This document shows, piece by piece, positions 1 through 11,500 of a stretch of DNA of 64,000 bases. Every line of letters starts with the position of its first letter. Positions within the stretch are counted from its first letter, which is position 1. The translations under genes and the position numbers were made by a program. The stretch comes from Tetradesmus obliquus. Taxonomy: Eukaryota; Chlorophyta; Chlorophyceae; Sphaeropleales; Scenedesmaceae. The notes beneath the pieces were generated by a model. The model did not search any database. It was given only the letters and a program-made list of their open reading frames with translations, and had not been told where the DNA came from. Location of the stretch: positions 372,001-436,000 of the forward strand of contig CP126193.1 of NCBI GenBank assembly GCA_030272155.1, given 5' to 3'.

Positions 1-406
1 CCAACACTGCCAGGTTCTTGACAGCAGCTGTGACGCAGCCGACTTGAAATGCCAGGTGGGCAACTGCACATGCCAGAACCGACACTGCCGCTGCTGCTCA
101 TACCCTAGCGCTGCTTTGCTCTGGAGAGCAAGACACAGCAACCCAGGTTCCCCTGTACAACACTCTAGGGCACAAGCACAACTGCATCTGGCCACCAACC
201 CTCAAAAAGAGCGTTCGACACATTTGCCTGCATCACTGCTGCACGCACAGCCAGGCAAAAGGCAAGCCCAGCGCGCCTGCCAACATCCACCTCGCAGCTA
301 CCACACATGATTACTCCGGCCACGCGATGTGATGCAACCTGCAGGTGTACTACACTGCGCCGTACGCCTGCTGCTGCGTGGGCACGGCCCGCACGCCCCT
401 GCTGCT

Positions 407-1356
407 TCAGCGCTTGGAGGTCTTCTTGCCGCTCACGGTTGCCTTCTTGCCGCTGACGGTCTTCTTGCCGCTGGTGGTGGCGCCCTTCTTTGCCGCGCTC
501 TTGTCAAAGATTTTGTCAGCAGCTGCCTGGCCTGCAAGCAGATGCCAGGGTCGGTTTAGGATGCATATGAGTGTCCAGTGAGGGCGCAGTGAGGTCACAG
601 CAACAGAGCGGCAACGGCGCTGCCAGCAGCATGCCAGGGGACGTAGATGTCTTCTGCCCACTGACAAGTACGCGTGTGACCAATGTTGGCTGTTTACGTT
701 TACATATAATGCAGTGAGGCGATTGGATGTGGCTGTTACCCTGCACCAGCCAGGTGCACCTGGCTGGTGCAAGCATACTGGACTGCTGCACAGTGCAGCT
801 GCTGTGCTGACATGGCATGAGACACCTGGGCAGTTGGACACTGTTTCAAACTGTGGGGTACTCACAAGTCCCGAGCTGCCGTCTTCCCTATACATATGAT
901 TATTTGAGCTCCAATATCACAGTTTTTGTTGCACGGAACATTTCGCCGATGGCTGGCTGGGCCAGACAGGTGATCACAGCTGCCGTTGAGCACTCACCCC
1001 TTTGCAGGTATGCGGGCACCAGGAACGTCACTGCCGCAGTGACCACAACAGCCCTACAAACAAGCAAAAGCTGAACGTGTCAGCAGAGCATGCCAACACA
1101 ATGTGGGCACACGCGACACCTTTCGTCAAAGCTCACGACCAGCTACAAACAGCCATTTGACCCCGAGCGCTACTCACGCGATAAGCGGCACGGCTACAGG
1201 TGCATCCACGTCACCAGCAGCTGCCAGCAGCTCGTAGCTCCTGCACACAACGGGAGTCCGGGCTGGCTTGGCAGCAGCTGCCTTGAACGCACAAGGGGCT
1301 GCCGTGCGGCTTGAAACAATCGACGAGCTGTTGATCTTCATCATTGAAGCGGCCAT
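407..1356 (-). CDS. Small plastid-targeted single-pass membrane protein, function unknown
   Basis: Three exons are joined in consistent phase: 1356-1178, 1053-998 and 531-407. They total 360 nt, giving 119 aa plus TGA. The ATG sits in a strong context (caccATGGcc). Residues about 1-40 look like a chloroplast transit peptide: rich in Ala, Ser, Lys and Arg with no acidic residues, ending near TPVVCRS. A hydrophobic segment of about 20 residues follows at about 53-75 (PLIAAVVVTAAVTFLVPAYL), and then a basic tail with repeated S/T-GKK motifs (SGKKTVSGKK). Donors are GTGAGT/GTGAGT and acceptors TAG/CAG. The layout suggests a small thylakoid or envelope protein with a lysine-rich tail; that is inference. 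I do not recognise the family. It is divergently oriented to the paladin gene. No TGTAA was seen downstream within the window. Confidence 0.72.
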
Positions 1357-2574
1357 GGTGATGCAAATGAGCCGTTGGCTGTGAAGATCAGAGTCTTGAT
1401 CAGTGATCACAGTTACTGTGCGTTCCTGGCAGTAAGAGTGATAAAACGTCAACTCAAATCAATGATATCGGTTACCGCAACGGTGTTGACTTTAACGGCG
1501 TGCTGGTCAAGCACCAACGGTGCGGATCTGCACAGATCAGTGTAGACCCTGAACACGTCAGCAAGCCTGCATCGCGGGAGTTCTTGACCGTGCAGGTAGC
1601 CGAACCGCCAACAAACTGATCATAAATAAGTATAAGACGGTTTCGGTAGGGTAAGTGCCAATGCTTGTTGCTTCGGCCCAGTTGGGGCCGAGGCTCACAT
1701 TGTTGCTACACCCCCAGAACCTTGTACAGGTACGGGCTTCAACCACCTCGGCAAATGCTCACTCAATGGCTGAATGTGTAGGGAAAAGCTAACATTGTTT
1801 AGGAAGCCACTTCGCGCGAAGGATACTAGCCTTAGGCCAATGCGCTGCAGGCCCTGAGGGTGGCTGTAGTCACTACGCCGGGCACTGCAGGTTGAGAAGT
1901 GCTCTGGCAGGCTGTGTGCAACAAGCTGTCAGGGCCTGGCTGCCGCTGTGCTGCGTGTCTTTTCAAACACTCCCGCCTCCATGTGCAACCGCATCAGAGG
2001 CCACGCATAGAGCCCATACTTGCTGGCCCGGCACTGGGTGCTTGTCACCAGTGCTTGCACGTAACAGCAGGTGGACAAGTCGCATGAACCACACATATAT
2101 GGTGTAGATCTTGATGTTGTACTTGATGGTGCGCAGGCGAAAGATACCTCGCCCCAGGCAACCTGCAGTACTTTCTGCACAGTGATGTGCTGCAGGCACA
2201 TGGCTTACAAACCATGCAGCTGTCGAGCCAATAAGCAACCAATGAAGTTACAAGCGGACATTGCAGAATGACGGGTGATGCTGCAGGAGCGGACCTCACA
2301 CACACTCCACGCCACGTTCACGTGCGCTTGTCAGTGACACTTGCATTGACAACGCGTGCTCAAGCGCTTCATGATAGTTCAGTGGTATAAGAACTCAAGG
2401 CTTGATAGTAAACGCGCTTGTTGAATTACCTGCTGGGACATACACCTACTACTACAGCAAAGAACTTCATCTCGCAGCACAGTGCAAACTGCTTGCACAG
2501 TACACACTCCCAACACAACCAAACACTTGAACTTCCAAGGATCGAAAGATCGCTGGGGGGATCGAGTCCAGCGT
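1357..2574. other. Divergent intergenic region
   Basis: About 1.2 kb lies between the starts of the minus-strand plastid-protein gene and the plus-strand paladin gene, so it should hold both promoters and 5' UTRs. Short ORFs exist on both strands, but none has recognisable motifs or coherent splice structure. An unseen 5' exon of the paladin gene could lie here. Confidence 0.4.
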
Positions 2575-5500
2575 ATGGCCTTGCGGAAGACTGGCAGTGG
2601 AGATGCAACGGGGCTTGCAGAGGCCGGATGGCCTAAAGCAGAGGACGTAATCAGGTCACGGGCTGGGGATGTCTTGATTAAGAACACTTTGCTGAAAGCA
2701 GACCACTTTCCAGGCAAGTAGTGCTTGAAAACTACCTTGACCGAGGGTATCGGTCGTGAGCACAGGAGGTGTTGGCACAGATAACGTGTCTTGACAGGCT
2801 TCTGTACTCCGTAATGGAAAACAGCGAAATATGGGAATGTGGGCACGCCTGGGCTCTCAGCGAGGCATACACAGATGCTGCTCTGATGCCAGACAAACCT
2901 CGCATGCTTGCCACACACATGCACAAAGGGCAGTCCTGCAAGCACGTATAGAACTGCACGCACAAGCAGCACTGTTTGACACCCGCACTCTTTGCTCACT
3001 TGTCAAGTGAGCTGTCCTGCCAGGTGTGCTGTCTGACAGCAGCACATGTGCTGTGTGGTGTGCATGTTTTTCAGGGTGCCAGAACACCAAGCTCACACCT
3101 CTGTTGGATGGAGCTCCAAACTTCAGACAGGTGGAGGGCCTGCCGGTGTACGGTGTGGCCATCCCGACTGTGCGCGGGCTGCGCAATGTGATGGATGTGC
3201 TGGGTGCAGCGCAAGGTGCGAATCCCAGGGCTGTTTGCTTGTCAGCAACCATGCCAGGTGCAAGCAGCAGCCGACGCAGCAGCAGCATCAATGGCAGCAA
3301 CAGCAGCATCAGAAGTTGGTTGCAACCTATGGAAGTGGAAATCACAACACAAGGTGTCAGAGGACAGCAGCTGAGGTGTAGCTGCTGTCGAACAGTTGCA
3401 AGCTTGCTGCATGCAGCTCATCCTTGTTGCTGCTGCAGCTGCTGCTGCACAGGCAGGACCTTGAACATCAGCAGCTGCAGAAATGGTGTTCAGTGCAACT
3501 GCACCCTTCAGCACTCCCCAGCAGCTTTGCTTCGTGCTTCCTGCAGCTGCTTAACGTGCCAATATGTACCAACAGCCTTGGATGTATGCTGCTGCCCCTG
3601 CTGCAGGCCAGCGCGGTGTGCTATGGCACAACATGCGGGAGGAGCCGGTGCTGTACATCAATGGCAAGCCGTATGTCGTGCGCGAGTCAGACCAGCCCTT
3701 CTGCAATGTGGAGTACACAGGTGACACGCAGCAGCGCTTGCAGGACGGCAACAGCTGCAGTGGCTGCGGCAGCAAGGGCAGCTGCAGCAGGCAGGTTACA
3801 TAGAGCTATGGCTGCTGCACTGGCCCTGTTTGGCTGCAGTAGTAACTGGTGCACCAAGAGGGCAGCCGCGCTGGCTCAGCAGTGGCAACAGAGCCATGTT
3901 GTGTGCAGTAGTCGGCGGCACAGCACAGGAGAGAACCTAGGCAGGCTATTCAAGGCTTTGCAGCAAACGCTCTCAGCGTTTCATTGGCTCTTGATGGTTG
4001 CAGTCGAGCACTATCGCGGCAGCTGTTGCACATGCCATCTGGCTCTCCACACGTGCTGTTCATGAACACAGCCACAGTGTCGCCTGCAAACAACAAGCAT
4101 GGCTCTGGCCTCTTTTGTGCTGTGCTGTGCTGCAGGCATCGACCGCTCCCGCGTGGAGGACATGGAGTCACGCCTGAAGCGTGATGTGCTGCGCGAGGCG
4201 GGTCGCTACGGGCACCACATCCTGGTCACGGAGGAGGACGACGACATGAACGTGAGCAGGGGCAGCATGCCAGCTAGCAGCAAGCAGCTGTGTGGGTTGC
4301 GGTGATGTGAAGGTGAAGCGCGCTGGTGGTGCAGGCAGCAGCTGCGTGAGTGCTGAGGCATGGCAGCCGTGATGCCTGCAGCTGCCACAGGGCCTGCAGC
4401 TGCGTGATGCGCCAATTCCTGCAAGCATGAACAGCAGATGCGGCTGTGTGGTCTAAGCATCATCCCCAGCGACGCCACAGCTGCGCGTCTTGTGCGCTTG
4501 AGCCACTGGCCTAGCATCTCCGCCTCTCCAACGCAACTCCAACGCAACTCCAACGAATGTGGTTTGCTGCCGCTGCCATCCTTGCAGGTGATTGACGTGT
4601 GGGAGCCTGTCACGGAGAGTGACGTGCAGACGCCCATGGAGGTGTACCAGGAGCTCATCGAGGACGGATACAACGTGGTGCGTGCGAATTTGTTGAACTG
4701 TTGTTATGTTGAACTGTATTTATGAAGCTGCAATATAGTGATGCAGCGCGGAGTGAGGCCGCGCAATGCCAGGGTGCTCCTCGAGTTGGTTAGGAGCTGC
4801 ATGGTGCAGGCACTGGCTGCATGCTTGTCCTGCAGCAGTGGTATGCAATGCTGTCAACAGGGCAGGTGCTTTGTGCAGCAGCCGGTTTGCGGACACCTCC
4901 TGGCAGTATCATATTCGGTGTGAATAGTGAGATGCCAGCATGCGATGTGCACTCCATCCAGATCATCCGTCCATCTCTGCCTTCGGGGCTTTTTGCCACT
5001 TTATCATGACCACTGCAATGCTGTGCTTCGTTTTGCGCTGCCGCTGCCTCTTGCAGGACTACACGCGCGTGCCCATCACCGATGAGAAGGCCCCAAAGGA
5101 CAGCGACTTTGAGCTGCTCATTCAGCGGCTGTGGAACGTGCCTCCTGATGCAGCACTGGTCTTCAACTGCCAGATGGGCCGCGGCCGCACCACCACAGGC
5201 ATGGTCATTGCTACGCTGCTCACGCTGCGGCGCTTCGGCGCATTCAGCGCGGCAGCAGCACCCCTTGCAGGACAACAACAGCAGCAGCAGCAGCAGCTGG
5301 CAAACGGCAACGGCAACGGCTTCCACATGCAGGCTGGAGATGGCGCTGCTGCTGCATACGGCAGCCAGCTGCAGCAGCTGGTGCCTGCGTGGTTCCGCAA
5401 CAGCAAGGCGGCGCGCGGCAGCGGCGCGGGCGGCGTGGGCAGCCTGGGGTCGCCCACTGCAGCGGGCGGCACGCCTCGCGGCACTGAGCAGAAGCTGAAG

Positions 5501-8500
5501 GCTGGGCAGTTTGGTGTGGTGCGCAGCCTGCTGCGTGTGCTGGAGCGGGGCGTGGCTGGCAAGGCCATCCTGGATGTGTGCCTGGACGCGTGCAGCGCGA
5601 TGCAGGTGGGTGGGGGTGCAGCGCGCAGCGTGGTGGCGCTGCTGCGCTGGTGGGGTAGTAGAGGGGCGCAGGAGACGCAGTAGCTGGCAGCAGCACTGGC
5701 TGTGGGGTTGGGGTGAAAATGTTGTTGCTGGTGAAAGATTCCACCTGCGAGGCCATCACCGCGTACCTTGGCCAGGCTTGCGGCCCATCGGCCGCATGTG
5801 CAGGAGCATTGCCTCTGTGTTGCTGGCTTGCTGACTTGTAACTGCTGTTTTGTCACATGTTATGTGCCGCAGAACCTGCGTGAGGGCATCACCACTCACC
5901 GCGGTCAGACCTGCGGCCCATCTGCTGCACATGCACTACACGAGCATTGCTTCTAGTTGCTGCTGACTTGCAAACACCTTTGTTTCTCTGCCGCATGCCG
6001 CAGAACCTGCGTGAGGCCATCACCACGTACCGCAGCCGCCTCATGGCTGAGTCCAAGGAGTCACGCCGCGCGCAGCTGATGGGCGTGTGCCTGGAGTACT
6101 TGGAGCGCTACTACATGCTCATTGCTTTTACGAGTTACCTCACCTGGCCCAAGTTTGACCCGGCCTCGCGGGGGCACGTGACGTTTCAGGACTGGATGGA
6201 CAGCAGGCCTGAGCTGCGCAGCGTGCTCAGCAGGATGCTGCGCAGGTGCGTGGTTTGGTCAGCATGCACCGCAGCCAGTGCGTGGGGAGGGTGGCATCTG
6301 CGGCAATGGTGTGTCTGTAGGTGCAGTGGTGCACCTGCGCAGCTTGCTCAGCAGGATGCTGCGCAGGTGCGTGGTTTGGTCAGCATGTAGGGCAGTGTGT
6401 GGGTTGGAACCAACGCACACGAATGTTGGCGTGTGAACCAGCGTGTTGGTCACATGCAACCTGGTTTGAGTTGATTCCATTCAAAGGGCCCCTGAACTCC
6501 ACCTTGTGCTGGCTGGCAGGCATGGCCGGGTGGGGCTTGTCTAGCAGCAAGTGCCTGGGGAGTGGTGCATCTGCTGTACTGAGTGCGAGCATTGGATGCG
6601 CCACAGCTTGCATTGTGTTTGGTGCTCGTTGCGGTCGTCGTGTACTACGCAGCAGCTCATCGAGTGTGAATGCTGTTTTGCAAATGTGTGCAGAGCCATT
6701 GTTGCACACAATGATTTATTTGGCTGTGTCTGCTGTTGTACGTCGCCAAATTCGTGACCTGACCTCTGCCTGCCGACTTCTGCCTGCCTGCCTGCTTGCT
6801 TGCTTGCCGCTGCAGGAACCCGCTGTCTGCGCTTGAGCTGCACATCCCTGCTGCCACGCTGCTGCAGGACAGCGCGGCAGGCCACCAGGGCAGCGACGAG
6901 GATGCAGACCAGGCAGCGAGGTCACAGGTGCGGCGCTGATGCTGCTGCTGCTGCTCCTGCTGCTGCTGCTGTCAGCGTGGTGCACAGCAACTTGGTGGCT
7001 GTCACGGCAAGCCAAATGTGTATCAGCGTGTGGTGGTTAGCACTCTGTGCAGAGCGCCCAGCAGCAGCTACGCATCGTCCGCGTGCAGTGCCACACAGAC
7101 AGCAGACACATGCATGCAGCCCTGCGCTACGTGTCTCGCCAAGGTGTGCGTGCTGCGGAGTGCGCTGGTCAGCCGCCTACTTGCTATGCTTGGCTGCACA
7201 TCAAGCTGATGCACCTGCCTCTCCTTGCCCGCGCGCTGCTGCTGCTCCTGCTGCTGCTGCTGCTGCTGCTGCCGCCAGGCTGAGGCGCGTGCTGACGTCA
7301 TCATCGAGTCGCGCAGCGGCGCGGTGCTGGGCGCACTGACCATCCTCAAGGAGGACTACTTCCCAGGCATGAAGAGCAGCAGGTGTGTATGGGGTGTGGG
7401 GCAGATGGGCGTGTGTGCAGCAGCAGGCGCAGGATCGAGCTAGCGAGCTGGCACGACAGATGTGAGCAGCTGTTGGATCATGTCAAGGTGCAGCTGTGAC
7501 TCTGGAGTTTCCTTTTTGAGCTCACTGATGTGTAGCCGAGATCCTCAGATGAGGTGCAAGCAACTGCGCTGTGCCTCTGCTGCGCTGTTGTGCAGATTAA
7601 GTATGCTCCACGTATCCTAGTTCTTTGCCGTTGAGCTGCCTGCTGCCGGCCGCCTCCCAACAGGCTGCCGCAGGTGCTACCTTTGCTTTTGCACATCATG
7701 AGTAGGCACCAACTTTCCTTTTTCTTCGGCGCTGTGCTGCCTGCTGCTTGCCGTGCCTCCCATCAGGCTGCCGCAGGTGCTGCCAGGTGCGGGCAACTTC
7801 AGGCGCGCCGCAGGGCCCCCTGTGTACGGCGTGGCCATGTGCACACTGGGAGGCATCCGCAACGTGCTGGCAGCGGTGGCGCAGCAGCAGCAGGCGGCTG
7901 GCGGGCCCAAGGTGCGGCAGGCTGCGCGCTTTGGAGTCCTATCAGCCAGCAGCATATGCAGCATGCACGTTGGATCTTGCCGCATGCCGCATTGACACAT
8001 CGAGTGCCGCTGCAAAGCTGTGTGCAGCTGTGCATGCACCTCATCGCGGCTGTAGCGCGCTCCACCTTGAACTGCTGCCGCCGTGCCCCCTGCACTCCCC
8101 CCTGTGCTGCGCTGCGCTGCACCCCCTGCAGTCTGTGATGTGGTTCAACATGCGTGAGGAGCCCATGGTGTACATCAACGGGCTGCCTTTTGTGCTGCGT
8201 GAGCAGCAGCGGCCCATGAAGAACCTGCAGGAGTATGCGGGCATTGATGCTGGGCGGCTGGAGCGCATGGAGGCGCGGCTGAAAGATGACGTGCTGGCAG
8301 AAGCAGGTGTGTGTATGTGTAGGAGGGGGCAGGGGGTCCTTCTGTTATAGTTTCATCAGTGCATATATGTGTTGTGTCGACGCTTAGATGCAGGCAGGCT
8401 GGAGCGCATGGAGGCGCGGCTTGGCATACGACGTGCAGGCTGAGGCAGTGCTGCTGCTGCTGCCGGTGCTGCTGCTTGCGCAGCTGCAGGTTTTGGCTGT

Positions 8501-11500
8501 TTGGGTGCGCCGCACACCTGTGTTGCTGCTAGATGGTTGGCGATTGTGCTTGGGTTGTGCAGGTTCAAGTTCAGGTTGAGTGTGAGGTTGCGTTGGTAGC
8601 TGCAGCATGCCAGATGTGCAGTTGCTCAACGACCTAGGGTTTGTCCGCGTCCAGTGCAGTTCTGTCAAGTCCAGGTGCTGCTGCTGATGCTCCTGCTGAC
8701 GCTGACGTAACACACCTTGTTTTCCACTGCAGCCCACCACAGCGGCCGCATCCTGGTGGCGCGTGAGTCAGCAGCAGCACCAGGCAGCCTGCCCTCAGAG
8801 CACGCCGTGCACTACAGCGGCACAGGAGAGGTGGTGGACATGTGGGAGCCAGTGGATGGCCCCGATGCAGTGCAGACCCCTGCTGAGGTGTATGCTGCGC
8901 TGGCTGGGGAGGGCCTGGGCGTGCATTACCTTCGCGTGCCTGTCACGGACGGCAAGGCGCCCTCAGCTGGCGACATTGACGCCATCATGCGCCAGGTGGG
9001 ACTGCAGTGTTGATTGGGTTTTTGCAGGCTCTTGCTGCAGTACATGCAGTGCATGCCATGCGACAGTATACAACCATCTGAGACGCACAATATGTTTGCT
9101 TGGTGGTGACACATCCTAATGCAGTACGCGGCCGTCATCCCGCAGCGCAGATCAACCGCCAGCAAGGGCATCTGGCTGCCGCTGCATCCGCAGCTGCCTC
9201 CCACAGCTATCAAGATCACCGCCCAGAAGCATCGTCAGCGCTCGCTGTGCTGCAGGCATGTCCCGGCATTCCCTGCCTGTATCTTGCTCCTCTTGCTCAC
9301 CCTCTGCTGCCTCTCTGCTTCCTGTCTAGTGCCCTGTCAGGTGGCGCGGGTTTGACGTCAGCAGTCGCTGCGCTGCATACAGCATTGCCCTGCTTGTGCC
9401 TTGCTCACCTGCCCCTCGCTGCTTCCTGCCTGTCTGCCCTGCAACGTGGCGCATGTGGGCCAGCAGTCGCTATGTTGCAGGCATGTCCCAGCACTCCCTA
9501 CCTGTGTCCTGCTCACCCTCTGCTGCCTCTTTGCTTCCTCTCTGCCCTTCCAGGTGGCGCATGTGGGCTATGACCACCCCATGGTCTTCAACTGCCAAAT
9601 GGGCGCAGGCCGCACCACCACAGGCACTGTCATCGGTGCCCTGCTGGCTATGTACGGCTGCGCCACGCAGCCGCCGGGCGCTGCTGCTGCTGCTGCTGCT
9701 GCTGAGGACGGCGGCAGCGGCGGCGCTGACGCTGCTGCTGCAAGTGCGCGGGCGTTCCTGGCGAGCATGCCCAGCAGCACCAGCATGGATGACTTGAGCA
9801 AGGACATCATCCGGGAGGAGCTGGCTGGGGATTCACCACGGCACTCAGGTGCGATTTTGGCTGCATCCGGTTGCATTTGTATGGACAGACGCTGGCTGGG
9901 CACAGACTGTGTGCACTGCAGAGGTCTGAGCAGGGCCGGGTCTGTGCAATTGAAGGTTGGATGGTTGGAGCTGGTGCTGCTTGTGTTTTGCGGTCTTGCC
10001 TACAGCTTCAGGCTTTCTAGCGCCTATGCTTGCTCATCGTTGTAACGCTGCCTGCCTGCCCACCGTGGTTGCCCCTGCACCCGCAGAGGATTCAGACAAT
10101 GGCAGCCCCCTGTCATCTGCCGGCATGTCGCTGCAAGGCGCATTTGCCAACCGTGCCGGGGGCGAGGCAACAGCAGCAGCAGCAGCAGCAGGCGCAGCAG
10201 CAGCAGGCCAGGGCCAGCAGCCGCCGGTGCCGCGCTGCAGCAGCGTTGCTGAGCTGTGGAGTGACCTGAGCCCTGAGGAAGTGCAGGTGCGCATGTTTGT
10301 GGTATGAAAGCTACTGGGCACAGTTTAGATAGGTTGATGAGGTGGTGTGCCTGTCTGACTGGTGACCTGCAACGCGTGTGGTCCTGCGCGTGGATGGTGC
10401 TTGCCGGATATGTAGAAGCGCCAGTGCTGCCTGGCAATTGCTGCCGAGATCAGCGCTCTCATGGATGCAAGCTTGCCAGGCACAGCGCCTGCGCGCCGCC
10501 ATGTGACGAGGTGGTGAATCATGACTGAGAGTCTGCTGCTGCTGCTGCTGCAGGAGCGCGTGAGCCTGGCTGCGGGCGGGTACGTGGGCGTGCGGCGGGT
10601 GGTGCGGCTGCTGGAGCACGGCGACAGCGCCAAGCGGCTCGTGGACGCGGTCATTGACGGCTGCGCGCAGATGCTCAACCTGCGTGTGGCCATCATGAGG
10701 TGGGCGCAGCGGCGGCATGCTGCTGCTGCGGTCCCTGCCTGCAAAATCTGCGGCCCTCATGTCCTCCCACTTGTGCCTGTGCAGCTCAGCCATGCGCATG
10801 CATGCATGAAGTGCTGCTTCAGATGGCGGAGCCACCACCTGTGGAAGCAGGACTGACAGCTGCCACATGCCCCCTGCAGCAATGGCAATTACGGCGCCAG
10901 GCTGCTGCGCGCGCGGTATGTCCAAGCTGCCCTCGGCCTGCTGCTTTTCTCAACCCCTCCGCCCTGCTGCTGCTGCTGCTGCTGCTGCTGCCACAACCTG
11001 TACACTCTCGTTGCGCCAGGTTCCGCCGCCCCAAGCACCAGTACCACAACCACAAGAGCGAGGTGGCGGCGCGCCACTTTGCGTACCGGCGCGGCTCCGC
11101 GTACCTGGAGCGCTACTGCCTGCTGGTGGCGCTGGGGGCCTACCTGCAGGCGGAGGGCCTGGGCAGCGCCACCAGCTTTGAGGCGTGGCTGGAGGCGCGG
11201 CCTGAGCTGAAGCAGGTGCGCTGCTCATCTTGTATGGGGAATGGTAGGGGTTGGTGTGCGTTGGGTTGTGGTGCGCAGTTGTGCATCTGTGCGTGCCGGT
11301 GTGCGCGCTAGTTGAGCCTTTATTTGACGTGACCGCCATGACTTCTGTTCCTTGAGCTAGGTGGCCCTTGCTTCATCAGCAGGGCAACCACACATGCAGC
11401 CTGAGCATATGCACAGCTGGGCTGCGCCTGTTCAATGCGCTGCTGACATGCACTTGCTGCACCTGCTGCCTGCACCTGCCTCCTGCTGCTGCCGCAGGCG

